From Acanthochlamys bracteata (taxonomy: Eukaryota > Streptophyta > Magnoliopsida > Pandanales > Velloziaceae), in contig CM034128.1 of assembly GCA_019914995.1 (NCBI GenBank), forward strand, positions 11,303,501-11,367,500: a stretch of 64,000 bases of DNA, in the 5' to 3' direction. Positions within the stretch are counted from its first letter, which is position 1, and every line of letters begins with the position of its first letter. A program made the position numbers and the translations under genes. Below the pieces are notes generated by a model, which was not told where the DNA came from, made no database searches, and saw only the letters and a program-made list of their open reading frames with translations. Below, piece by piece: positions 32,777 through 44,515 of this stretch.

Positions 32777-35700
32777 ATGGCGCAGCAGAGCAATTGGGAA
32801 GCTGATAAGATGTTAGTAATGCTCTTCTTTCTTTCACTGTAATTTCGTTAATTGTTGAAATTTCTGATTATTATTTTCGTTGTTTTTTTGAATCTTTGAT
32901 TTTGATTTGTCCAGGCTTGATGTTTATATCTATGATTATTTGCTCAAGAGGAATTTGCAGCAAACGGCAAAGTCGTTCATGGATGAAGGGAAATTTGTGG
33001 CTGACCCAGTGGGTAATAGACCAGCTTTTGTTTCCAATTGCAATTATTTTGTTCTTGTTTGCGTCTTTTGATTTGCTGTTTCTAGTGAGGAGTAATTGGC
33101 TAGACTACCTGATCTCGGTGTAGAAACTGAATTCTATGAAATAAGTAGCAGGGTCTCGGTTCACGCTTTCCTCTGACACTCTTTGCTGCTAACTTGACAA
33201 GAATTTATTTGTTATTGTCTGAATTAAATGCAGCTGTGATTTGGTTAGTAATTTTGTTAACAGAAGTCCAGTAAGCCAAGAAGTGCAACGAAACAATTGG
33301 ATAAGTCTCTGTTTCTAACCATTGCAGTCATCTAGGAAAGTTCAGAAAGACGTTAGTTGTTCAAACTACCTCTGAAGTTACTGAAGTAGCAGTTGAGCAT
33401 GAGGGTTGGTGATACATCTTGCTGTTGTAAGCTGAAAGTTAATTGTTAGATGGATCTCCTTGGAAATAAATATTTAGTGTCTATTGTTAGCAACTGAAAG
33501 AATGTTTCCTCTATACGATAAAATCTATGGCTGCTATGGAAAAAATTGCAAGTCCTAACCGAAAAGGTAAAGAAAGAAAAAGGAAGTAACTTATGGTGGA
33601 GGTAGTGTCTGTTCGCGTATTTGCTGGGGAGTCCAGGGCCAGCTAGCCTTATGAGTGCCTTTTTGTAGGAGTCGTTTTTGAGCAACTTAAGTTAAAAAAG
33701 AATTACCAAAACAACTTCTTTCTTCAATTGCATACTGATAGGCACATCTTAATGGATGGTTTTAGTGAAAATTTGGAGTAGCTTCTTCCCTGCTTATGGG
33801 GGATTTTGTCATATGTGTTCATAAAAAGAATCACAGACGGTATTCATATGCTATCCTTAAAGTTAAATATGGTAGACATTGGCAGTTAAAAACCTTTTAG
33901 CTTTGTCCTTGCTCTCTTGAGACTGATTTAGCATGTTTAGCAAGGGATCGCCATAGCTGGAGAAGAAAATATTTTATGATGATTGTAATAAGGTCATTTT
34001 GCATGTGCAGCAATTGATGCTCCAGGAGGGTTCCTTTTTGAGTGGTGGTCTGTCTTTTGGGATATTTTCATTGCGAGGACAAACGAAAAGCATTCAGAGG
34101 TTGCTGCAGCATACATAGAGGTGACCGTGCTGCTTATCATCTCATATCATATCTTTTTGGTCTTTATGCACTTTTCTGAACTAATCCTTGCTGCTAGTAG
34201 GCGCAGCAAAATAAAGCAAGGGAGCAGCAGCAACAGCAGCAGATGCAGATGCAGCAGTTACAATTAATTCAACAGCGTGCGCAGATGCAGAGAAGCAATA
34301 CTAGTCATCCATCTATTACTGGTCCCGTGAATTCGATGAGCTCCGATGGGATCATGGGTCCATCAACTGCTAGCGTGCTGGCTGCCAAAATGTATGAAGA
34401 GCGGCTAAAGCATCCGCATACAATGGATGCAGATGCATCTCCTCAGCTTCTTGATGCTAGCAGAATGGCTATGCTTAAGTCGGTTACCAACCATACAGGG
34501 TACTCATTCTTTTCTTTTTCCGTATTTTATTTTAAATCTCTATGGGTATCCTCTCGCTGACGCTTCTTGGTTATATTAGGCAGTTGATGCAAGGTAATAC
34601 GGGTAGTGTTTCTGCAGCTCTGCAGCAGATTCAGGCTCGAAACCAACAGGCAACAGTAACATCAAACTCATTCATAATGATTATACTGATGACTCCTCAA
34701 ACTTTTTCAGCTCTTATTGTATTGAAATCACATCCAGCCCTCTCTCTGTCTTAACAGGAAATCAAAACTGAGAATAATTTGGGTGTTGCTCAGAGATCTT
34801 TGCCGATGGATCCATCTTCTATATATGGCCAAGGAATTATACAGGCAAAATCTGGATTGTGTGGAGCTGGTTAGTGAGAACATTCTACCAAATATGTCTT
34901 ATGATTTTTCTTTTTTAAATTTCTTTTGCTGGAGGTATAGTTAAGATGATGCGCAGACCTAACTGAGGAGATACAGCTGTCATTTATGGTATTAGGAGCG
35001 TAAATAGTTGTTTAATCACTTTTAGATCTAGATTCATGGTTAATTGATCCTTTGGTGTTTTGTTTCACAGGATTGAATCAAGGTGTTAGCGGTCTACCAT
35101 TAAAGGGTTGGCCTTTAACTGTATGTCAAAAGCAGGAATGCATTAACTTGTTCTTTTTTGTAGTTTTATATATCCGTAAAGCAGACAACTCTTGCAGGGT
35201 ATTGACCAACTACGTCCAAACTTAGGGAATCAAATGCAGAAGCCTTTTGTATCTACCCAAAACCAGTTCCAGCTTTTGTCTCCACAACAACAGCAGCAGT
35301 TTCTTGCACAAGCACAAGCACAAGCACAGGGCCTTGGTAATTCTCTCAATTATCCAGATATGGATCCTAGAAGATTTAGGGCCTTGTCAAGGGCAGGAAT
35401 GAATGGAAAAGATGGTCAGCCCAGTGGAAATGACAGATCAGTAGGTTCTCCATTGCAGGCTGGTTCACCGAAAGTCAGACAGGATCAAGCGGACTATCTT
35501 ATGAAGGTTAGTTTCAATTGACATGATTTAAGATGCAAGTTTGCTGAAGGTTCGTCTTTTGTGGAATAAGTCAAGGATTCAAGTTTCAGGATCTTTACTC
35601 CCTTTATCTCTGATAGCAGGAGAGTACAAAACCTCTCGACTCCTTAATGACAAAATCATAGAAGTCATAAGCTTAGTGAAAATATGATCTTTTTACTCCT

Positions 35701-38700
35701 TGATGACTTCAAGACACTTAAAGTAGGCAATTGCATTTAAGGGGTCTACTTTTGAAACTACCTTTACAAGTTTTGTAAATTATTGAATACCTGATATCTG
35801 GTTTGCTTGGATCCCATAAATTTAGTCAGTTGTGTGACACATGAGGAGAAGTGAGAGCTAGCAGGTAGGATGCTTCATACAGCAGATGATTGAAGATTTG
35901 GACAGCCAATTTTGTTTTGAAAGTATAAGTACTTAGCTGACTGAGTTGAGGAGAGCTTTATGGTTTCAGTTTCCTCATCTAAATGAAGTCATAGCATGAT
36001 GACTGCTCCACCAATCAATAACTCTAACAATGATGAAGAAGTACGGTGAGTAAAATGTGGATGTGGCATTGCTGTTGGCAGTTGTGGAGATAGTATTAGA
36101 TGATTGCTGCAGCACCTTAGAAAAGCCACAATGTTTTCCCTTCTAGAATCCTGTCTAATATGCAATCTGACAAGAATTTTGTAGGGGTTGAATGATTGGT
36201 TCCATGATTATGTTACTGAAATCTCTTATATAATTTGCTCTTATAATGTTATATTTCATTTGTTGCAAGAATGTGTACTGATTCGTTTGTCTATCCATTG
36301 CCTCATTTGGTATTATGCGTCAGTTATGTCCTGTTCGTGTATAATTCTCTCTGTTTCTTGTTCATTTCAATAATTCCAGTTAAAAGCAGCACAGATGCAG
36401 CAGCATGCTGGGCAGCAACCACAAGAACAGCTGCAACAGCAACAACAGTTGCAACAGGTACGTCTCTCCTGGGATTATCTTGATTCTGCGTAAATAGGAA
36501 AGATAAGGAATGTATCAAAGGAGGCTTTTCCTGTATCTCGATGGAAACTTTTTGAAGTTCCGTGATTATTTTTCAGAACAACAGAAAAAGGAAACAGCCT
36601 ACTTCCTCTGGAGCTGCAAATAGTACTGGTACTGGAAATACAGTAGGTCCTTCTAACTCCCCTCCCTCCACCCCATCAGCCCATACTCCTGTTGAAGGAG
36701 TGGGGATGGCTGGAAATCCACATGTTAACAGCATGCCGAAAAGCATAATGATGTATGGTACAGATGGAACAGGACTTGCATCCTCTTCAAATCAGATGGT
36801 ATTCTTCTGGCTCAACATAACTATTATTTGGAATATTTCCCTTTTCTGGTTCATGATTTGTTTGCCTTTCTGAATGACAGGATGATTTAGAGCACTTTGC
36901 TGATGTTGGTTCATTGGATGACAATGTTGAATCTTTTCTCTCTCATGATGGTGGAGATGCAAGAGATATATTTGGTGCATCAAAAAGAAATGATCAGACA
37001 GAACCTTCAAAGGGTAAGTGTGCTATTGGTCGTATTCTTGAAACTGTTGCAAGAATGCTATCTAAACATCGAAAAATAATCCTTCAGGACTTTCCTTCAA
37101 TGAGGTGGGATGCATTCGTACAAGCAACAGCAAGGTTCTTTGTTGTCACTTCTCTTCAGATGGAAAATTGCTGGCCAGCGCTGGCCACGAAATGAAGGTA
37201 AAGTGGTGCGGTTGTATATAAGTTGTTCATGATTGTCTGAATATGTATGATCTCTTAGAGAATTCTTGTTTCAGAGATTACTAAAATTCAAGGTCCATCC
37301 GAATGCAAGTGCTTTCTGATGGTATGACCAGATTAGAAGTATGCTTCTAGTTTGTGCATTTGGTTTAGTGCTCCAAATTGGTGTTAAAAAAATCAGCCTA
37401 TAGTGTACATCAGTTTTAAAAACTAAAAGTGGGGCATGCTTGTCATTATGAGCTGGCAGAATTACAAATTTACAACTATCAAAGACCTATGTCGCATTCT
37501 ATCATGGATTTGAACCAGGGGTGCCAAATGAGGATTGCCTTACTGTGCATCTGTTGTTTTCTCAGCTAGCCTCTGTTCGTTGTTGTACTTTATTTTATAA
37601 TCCAAAGTTTATTCCCGCTTTGTAAGCTGCAATTGTGTTGCCCTGAATGTTCATGCTGTAAAGTTAGCTCTTGATGTTGGACTTGCATTACAGTTTAATT
37701 ATTTTGTGGTGGCAGGCTGTCCTTTGGAACATGGATACACTGCAAACAGAGAGCACTCCAGAGGAGCATTTACAAATCATTACAGATATTCGTTTCAGGC
37801 CAAATTCAACTCAGCTTGCAACATCGTCATTTGACAGGACAGTTCGTTTGTGGGACGCAGCTGATGTAATTTTCTCAACTTCAACTAATTATAGGTTCTA
37901 ACATATTTGACTTGCTATGCCGTAGTAGTTATTTCTATCTCAACGAACATGAACTATACCATATTCCTTTAATGTGATTGTTAAGTTATATGGATTACAT
38001 CCTTCCTACTGTCTCTGGTGGTCTAGTCTTACTTCAATTCAGTATTGTTTTTGAATCTGAATATGCCATGTATGGTTTTCTATGCAGTCAAGCTATTGCT
38101 TGCACACATATACTGGACATAACTCTAGAGTAACCTCACTAGATTTTCATCCAAAAAAGACCGACTTGTTTTGCTCTTGTGATGGCAATGGTGAGATTCG
38201 ATTTTGGAGTGCCAGCCAGTTTTCATGCTCACATATTTTAAAGGTTTCCCCATAAACCACCAATATTTTTACATTACTGTCTTAATGTTTAGGATCTAAT
38301 TTTGATCTGAATTACTTATCGTACAGGGTGCCACTGCGATAGTAAGATTTCAACCTATTGTTGGGCAACTATTGGCAGGGGCTGCAGACACTATTGTGTC
38401 CATCTATGATGTTGAGGCTGACCGGAAGATAAATGCACTTCAAGTATATCTTCATTTATGCTATAGTTTTTCATATAACTACATTACTAGTTATGGATGG
38501 TATGTTCATTACTAGTTAGGTGATGGTATGTTATGCTATATTATGTTTCTGTAGGGACATTCAGAGGAGGTTCGGTCTCTTTGCTGGGATTCAAACGGTG
38601 AGCTTTTAGCCTCTGTTAGTCGAGATGCCGTGAAGGTTTGGTCTTTAACATCAGGGGAATGCATACACGAGCTTATTAGTTCAAATGGGAACAAGTTCCA

Positions 38701-39141
38701 GTCATGTGTTTTCCACCCTAGCTACCCCAATCTTTTGGTTATAGGAGGATATCAGGTAACGATCGATGCCCATAATTTAAGTCTTTCCTGTAGTTGGTAT
38801 GTTACTGAAGATAGAGAGATGAAGATAATGCCACTGTGACATGCTTGCTCACGCAACTAGTGGAAATATGTTCTTTTACTTTTAGGAGTGGTTGTAATTT
38901 AAACAAGTTTGAAATGCGTGTCACGAAATGCAACACTGAGATCACCTATCACACAGTAGTGTTGATCAATTATAATGTTTTGTTGAAACTGCTACAGTTA
39001 CTGGAGCTGTGGAGCTTGGCTGATAATAGGAGAGCAACTGTTGAAGCTCACGATGGCCTAGTTGCTGCATTGGCACAATCAGCGGTCACTGGAATGGTCG
39101 CCTCCGCAAGTCATGACAAGTCTGTTAAGCTATGGAAATAA
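32777..39141 (+). CDS. LUH: LEUNIG_HOMOLOG-type transcriptional corepressor (Gro/TLE-like)
   Basis: Seventeen coding exons: 32777..32811, 32915..33012, 34011..34120, 34201..34499, 34580..34655, 34758..34869, 35071..35120, 35198..35506, 36380..36457, 36577..36798, 36881..37013, 37088..37197, 37716..37865, 38088..38243, 38327..38443, 38555..38755, 38998..39141. They total 800 codons in continuous phase (799 residues; Arabidopsis LUH about 787). Residues 1-88 form the LUFS domain ([20 protein letters not shown]; LisH-like) that binds SEUSS adaptors. Gln-rich stretches follow at about 85-100 and 280-390, then a basic NRKRK nuclear signal near 391. WD40 repeats fill about 510-799, ending [12 protein letters not shown]. 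The start [11 protein letters not shown] favours LUH over LUG. LUH represses floral, polarity and seed-mucilage targets in the nucleus. Confidence 0.96.
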
Positions 39142-39818
39142 AAGCGAAGATTGATATGTTTCTTCTTAATTATTATCCTTTGCCCATTGTCCATAATCAA
39201 TAACCGGGAGGTTCCGTGGGAGTGTAGGTTTTAGGAGATTCCGAGTTTCTTTTTCCCATTCGAGGAACAGATTGTATTCATTTTAAGACGAGAGAACCAT
39301 TCTTAAATATGTGCGGAAGATGCATGGGTTGAGTGTGAGGTTGACGAGGGCAATAGCAAGTCGAGCCGTTTTTCCGTGTAATCCTTTGTCCAATGTTGTT
39401 AGTTTACTAAAATAAAACTCATAATTTATGGATTGTGGTTTTCATCTCTTCATGAAGTTATAAGTCAGTTCAGTGATATGGCGATACGTTATCTAACATT
39501 TCAACTAGTAAAGCGTACAACAAAGAAGTCTGTATTTTGTTTTTATTTTTGTTTTCTTTTCGGGAAACAACTCAGTTACCGGATCACCACACAATTACAA
39601 TCACCATAAAAAATAACAGCGTTCCGTTTTATGTTGAGAACCACTCCAGAGCCGTAGTTTGTTCTTATCCGTTGGAAAAACTGCACGCCCCACTCTTCTT
39701 CTCTACTATAAATCAAAACCTCCGATCTATCATCTTCACTGAATCATCTGACAATAAATTTTCAAGAAGAGGAAGAAGCTTCGGTTCATCAATCAATCGG
39801 TAGTACGTACTTCCAACA
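39142..39818. other. Intergenic: LUH 3' flank and LEA promoter
   Basis: The 3' UTR and terminator of LUH are followed by about 400 bp upstream of the LEA start. A TATA-like CTACTATAAATC lies at about 39705, roughly 115 bp before the ATG. No obvious ABRE cluster was seen. Confidence 0.45.
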
Positions 39819-40373
39819 ATGGCAACCATGAACAATGCCCTCAAGGTTATCCTTGCCAAGTACCACCAACTCGCCAAGATCAGGCAGCAATCTCTCAGAC
39901 TGAGAGCTTTCTCCAATACCAACTCTCCCTCCGGTCCAATTCAGACCGGATCTCCAGAAGAAGCTGCTGAGGCTGCCGTTGATGCCGTATCCGGCGAGTC
40001 CTCTACCATCATAGAAATGGCAGAAGACTCCAGCTGCGGAATCTCTACCGCAACTGCTCAGGTATGTATGCATGCATATAATTACATGCGCAATCCATGA
40101 AATAAAATGCAGCAACATATAACGCACGCGTGTACGAATGTATGTCAGGCTGCAGCGAACAAGGCGGAATTTGCGAAGAACAGAGTTGTAGAAACAGCGC
40201 AGGATTTGAACGAGAAGGCGAAGCAGACCGTGAACGAAGCGTGGGGTTCCGCAAAGGCGACTGCACGCAACGTTCAGGAGACGGTGTTGGGAAAAGCAGA
40301 AGAGGGAAAGCAGACTATCAAGGAGACTGCGGACACCGTCAAGAACGCCATGAACACCAAGAATGTCCGTTGA
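39819..40373 (+). CDS. LEA-like protein, probably mitochondrial
   Basis: Two exons, 39819..40061 and 40149..40373, give 155 residues. The N-terminus (MATMNNALKVILAKYHQLAK and the following Arg-rich stretch) is basic, amphipathic and free of acidic residues, like a mitochondrial presequence. The C-terminal half is an Ala/Lys/Glu-rich amphipathic helix with 11-residue periodicity (TAQDLNEKAKQTVNEAW, KAEEGKQTIKETADTVKNAM), typical of group 3 (LEA_4) proteins that protect membranes and proteins during drying. The targeting call is inferred from composition. A long open frame on the opposite strand (40433-39789) is an antisense shadow of this helix. Confidence 0.85.
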
Positions 40374-41206
40374 TCGCCGATCAATATCGATGGTCGTTGT
40401 TAGCGATTGATCATCTGGAAGTAGTGATGCCATGGAAATGTAATAAGGGCATCTAGTAGGGTTAATAAAATAGTATTAGAAACCATGCAGTGCAGTTTCA
40501 CCAATTATTTCTGATGAATTTGTGAAAGCTGCGCGCACCCTCTGTTGATTTTTCTTCTGTTGCTTATTTACGGAGTAGTTCAATTTGTTTGTTGCGTCCA
40601 GGACTAGGAGAAAAGCACAAGTCCTCTTCCGTTGTATTTACATATGAAAATCATTAGTTTTCTTTCTGATATTCTACAACGCAAAGTCAAGATCTAATTT
40701 GATCTCCAAATTAGAAATTTATGATTGAATTGTGTGAATCTGTGAATCAGTCTGTTTTTAACCATCAGAAAACAAAGAATCTTGATGTCATTGATATTTT
40801 TAAAAGTTTACGTTGTGAACTTTGATTTTTTAATCAAATTGTCAATCTGTGAAAAGAGAGAGCCAACAACCGTTGACTCCCAACAACCCAAATTCAATTG
40901 ATTACTTCCGTTTTGTCTTGGTCAGTAATGAGTTTCAGTAGTTAGAACTTCGAAGTTTGCAAGAAATTCATTCTTTAGAACAATAAGAAACATCTGATCA
41001 GTACTTGGTCTTCCCTGATCGACTACGAATACTAACCTACCCACTCTCTACTTCTCTATAAACCTCTAAAGATCTAACCTTTCCCTTTCTCTCTCTCTCA
41101 ATTTCACCCCCTTGTTTGTTCTATCTTCTTCAAATCCGAGAGAGAGAGAGAGAGAGAGAACTTGTTTTATTGATTTGGATTAGTTTCTTTTGTTGATCTT
41201 GAAGAT
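40374..41206. other. Intergenic: LEA 3' flank and PMP22 promoter/leader
   Basis: About 830 bp without a coding block. The PMP22 leader ends in a pure (GA) run. Confidence 0.45.
41138..41159. repeat. (GA)11 microsatellite in the PMP22 leader
   Basis: An uninterrupted GA dinucleotide run lies 48 bp before the PMP22 ATG. GA/CT runs are frequent in plant 5' leaders and can bind BPC/GAGA factors. Confidence 0.85.
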
Positions 41207-43230
41207 ATGGCAGAGATTGTATCAGATGCTTGGAACAAGTACCTTCTTCAACTCAAAGAAAATCCCCTCAGAACAAAGGTCTCACTTTTTTTCTTTTATT
41301 TCAATTCCCTTTTCCGTGTTTCTGAAAGCTGCTGAGTGGTGTTTGACTTGTTGGGTTCTTGGGGTTTTTCTGTTAGGCGATCACTGCTGGTGTGCTGGCT
41401 GGATGCAGTGATGTGATTGCCCAGAAGATCGCTGGGATCAAGAACCTGCAGCTGAGAAGGATGCTTCTTGTCGTGGTATTTTATCATCTTTCATCAGAAA
41501 GCTGTTTACTTTTATTGAAATTCCAAACTTTTGCGAAATGTTTTATTTGATTACTTTTCCGAAAATTTCACCAGCAAGATACACTTTTTTTATGGATGGG
41601 AACAAGAGTGTAGCTAGATCCATGTAGATTACTAGCAATCACAACTATAGGAATCAAAAGAACAAGCCTTTATTTTGCTGGAAGTGATTCTTATTTGGAA
41701 GCATGAGCATTCTTTGACCTACTTGACATGATAAATATGAACAAGTATCTTTCATGTCCTATGGAATTTTAATTTGCTGTACCTTAAACCATCTACAGGT
41801 TGGTCAAAGTCTTTAAGTGTTTTGTAGTTCTATCAGCCATGTCAGGTGTGATTCATGGGTTTGGTGTGTTATGTTACTCGGAGAGTTGACTTCTATAATC
41901 TGAGATTGATTTTGTTGGTCATGCAGCTTTATGCCTTTGCTTATGCTGGCCCATTCGGACATTTTCTGCACAAGCTGATGGAGAAAATATTTAAAGGCGA
42001 GAAAGGGAAGACAGCAGTAGCTAAGAAGGCAGGTTTTTTATGATGAAAAATTATTTCCCATTACTATAAAACTAGAGACGCAACCTTTTTTTTGTTGCAT
42101 GGGATCCCTGATCATCAACCATTAGGTGTTTTCAAATTGAAAGTCCATTGAAATTCCTTCTAAATGATGACATGATGTTTCATTACTTCAGGTGATCTTG
42201 GAACAATTGACTGCTTCTCCTTGGAACAACATGGTGTTCATGATGTACTATGGACTGGTAATTGAAGGTACATATCCGCATGTATGTTCAACTTCAGTGC
42301 TTGGCGTTGTTGCACGCAAACTACATATATTTTTTTTTACGAAATAGTTGGGATGCTTAACTGCACATATTACCATACTTTTGTCTGCTACAGGCAGACC
42401 TTTCAATTTGGTTAAGAACAAGGTTAAAAAGGATTATCCAACCGTTCAGTTGGCTGCATGGAGGGTAAAATTTTGTTTTTGTAATATGAAATGTTGTTAA
42501 AGGATGTCAATTGATTATGATGGCTTAAACTCTTCCTCCTTTTATATCTTGGACTTATGCAGGTTTGGCCTATAGTTTCTTGGTTAAATTACCAGTACGT
42601 GCCATTGCAATTCCGTGTTCTTTTCCACAGCTTCGTCGCTTCATGCTGGTATGCCTCTTGTGTTTTTTCTCTAGCTTGCAGTATAGGAAGTAGTTCCAAA
42701 TATTCGCCCGACAAATATGCTCTCAGTTCCAACGTCTCTGTATGAGTCCTGATGAGGATAAATAAAAACCAGCATGACTCCCAAAGACATAGTTTCTACA
42801 TAAAAGAGTAGGTGGAGTAGATTCTTTATCAACACAAAAAGCAGATATGTAGCAAGAAGCTGTATCTCGAGTTATGTTAGTTGCAATTAACTATCAAATA
42901 AACCGCCTAGAAAGGGAATGAAGAAGCAGGTCCATTTATACAACTGTAGCTCTTCTATATTCTGTGTCCAGATACTTTATAGCTTAGCCCATGAAAGTTT
43001 GAGGGTAAAGCAAACCATGTAAGCATTATCGAAATGGATGCATCAGTGTTTACTAGTAACCGACGAAATTCAAATATGTTATAGTGATCATTTAATTTAA
43101 TCTTAATATTTTCTTTGGTTTGGGACGTGTATTCTGCTACCGTTCAACTTAAAATCATATTGTTTCTTATGTATTCAGGGCAATTTTTCTGAATCTGAAA
43201 GCTAGCTCAGGCGCTATCAAGAAGGATTAA
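41207..43230 (+). CDS. PMP22: Peroxisomal membrane protein PMP22 (Mpv17/PMP22 family)
   Basis: Seven exons: 41207..41278, 41377..41475, 41927..42028, 42192..42267, 42394..42464, 42563..42648 and 43179..43230, giving 185 residues (Arabidopsis PMP22 about 190). Family blocks are in order: YLLQLKENPLRTKAITAGVL, GPFGHFLHKLMEKIFKG, LEQLTASPWNNMVFMMYYGL and NYQYVPLQFRVLFHS. Four hydrophobic spans are expected. Members of this family are integral membrane proteins of peroxisomes or inner mitochondrial membranes; this one matches the peroxisomal PMP22 type, and its transport role is not settled. Exon 3 ends AAGAAG and its intron begins GCAGGT, so a GC-AG intron is inferred. The alternative GT donor at 42017 would delete VAKK, which the family keeps. 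Confidence 0.94.
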
Positions 43231-44227
43231 TTGCAAAAGACACGAGTCGTCAGATTATTTCTTCAAGATTTGCCTACTACAATTGGAAGGACAGTATCAT
43301 TTATCTTGAGAAGTTTAGCTTGCTTTGTTGTAATGTGCCATTTGAACTATGAAATTGAATCAGTTCGTTCTTTTGATTATTATGTATTGTGGTAAAAGAG
43401 TAAAGAATGCTGTCGTGCTACTGCTTTGTGCAAATCTCTATGTTAAGGGCTTGTTGTATAACTTCACTTTCTTTTTTTTAGATTCTGAGTTCGTTCACTT
43501 CAACATATTTTAATCATTATTTTCGAACTTTATTTTTATTTTTATACTGAATTTTACTTTCTAAAATTTTTATTTTAAATTTTGCTTTACGTGTTTCAAT
43601 TATCGTTCTAAATTTTACTTCTTATCAAATTTCATTTTCATAAAATTTAAATTTGTAAAATTTACCCCTAAACAGAATAGTTTTTTTTTTTTCAAAATTT
43701 ACATGCCATGGAACAACAATTTGGGGCTTCTGCTATAAGTATACTTGTCACTATCCTTTACTAATTACTCTTTGTATTTTGCCCTTATGTTCCATCACTT
43801 GCACAACTATATATCTACTTATCAGTGTTACTTGTTTGGAAGTGAATTTTTAAAAAATGAGTACGAAGGCAGTTATTAGAAGAAAGTAAGAAGATTAACA
43901 TATGGCAAGTAACTTGAGCTTCTAGCTTGTCCAAACAAATTTTTCTGAAATAAAAATATTTTTATTTTTAAAAATAATAAAAATATATAATAAAAAATTT
44001 TTATTATGATAAAATTTTTTTAATTTTTTAATTTTAAATATTTATAAAAAATATATATATATTAAAAAATTAAAACGGAACGTATGAGAAACGGCAATTC
44101 CAAACGCCGCCTCTTTTCATTCATTGAACAACTAATAGAAAACCTTCAATCAGTAGAACCCACACTTGAAAAACATAACGACACTACAACACTACTGAAT
44201 GGATTCTCAGCAGAGAAGAACACAACG
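43231..44227. other. Intergenic (PMP22 3' flank), AT-rich
   Basis: It contains the PMP22 3' UTR, AT-rich DNA from 43500 to 43700 and a miniature AT-rich element at about 43934-44080. No further gene recognised. Confidence 0.45.
43934..44080 (-). mobile_element. AT-rich miniature element, copy 4 (short, inverted)
   Basis: It starts CCAAACAAATTTTTCTGAAA and continues with the same internal A/T block order as the inverted copy at 26205, ending in TATTAAAAAATTAAAACGGA. It is shorter than the others, consistent with internal deletion. Confidence 0.4.
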
Positions 44228-44515
44228 CTACGTACCGATCCATCGGCCCAACTGCGTCGGATTAACAACACCGGCAATATGGGCCTTCTCGGCCCAAAGA
44301 AGCTGAGCTAACTCATTATAAGTCTTCTGAGTCGTAACTAATTCGGTCTGGACAGGCTGTTGCAGCCCGTTACACTTCCGGCCCAACAAGGTTCCCTCTG
44401 TCAAGAACTCGTGGGCCAAGTACCCGGCTAACAATCGGCTCGGGACCGGCTCGATCTCTCCTGTAACCGTCTCGGGTTGCTTTCGCTTATCATTTGCTCG
44501 GCTTGGCTCGGACAT
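44228..44515 (-). CDS. Small conserved plant protein of unknown function
   Basis: A single exon of 95 residues with ATG at 44515 and TAG at 44230-44228. The sequence is GC-rich within very AT-rich flanks, which supports real coding. Notable blocks are EIEPVPSRLLAGYLAHEFLT, GTLLGRKC and a C-terminal GVVNPTQLGRWI. I recall similar short plant proteins with the SRLLAGYLAHEFL and VNPTQLxRW motifs, all uncharacterised, so no function is assigned. The Lys/Arg-rich N-terminus (RANDKRKQ) could direct nuclear import. The upstream 44516-44710 segment contains repeated CTCCGGCGA motifs and probably holds its leader and promoter. Confidence 0.75.
   Translation of the reverse strand: MSEPSRANDKRKQPETVTGEIEPVPSRLLAGYLAHEFLTEGTLLGRKCNGLQQPVQTELVTTQKTYNELAQLLWAEKAHIAGVVNPTQLGRWIGT

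Noticed and set aside
37716..37865. Possible skipping of LUH exon 13
   Set aside because: The exon is in phase and encodes a WD40 segment ([20 protein letters not shown]). Nothing in the sequence indicates skipping.
39789..40433. 214-residue open frame on the minus strand
   Set aside because: It is the exact antisense of the LEA-like gene. Ala/Lys/Glu-rich helices often leave the opposite strand open, and the predicted product has no family resemblance.
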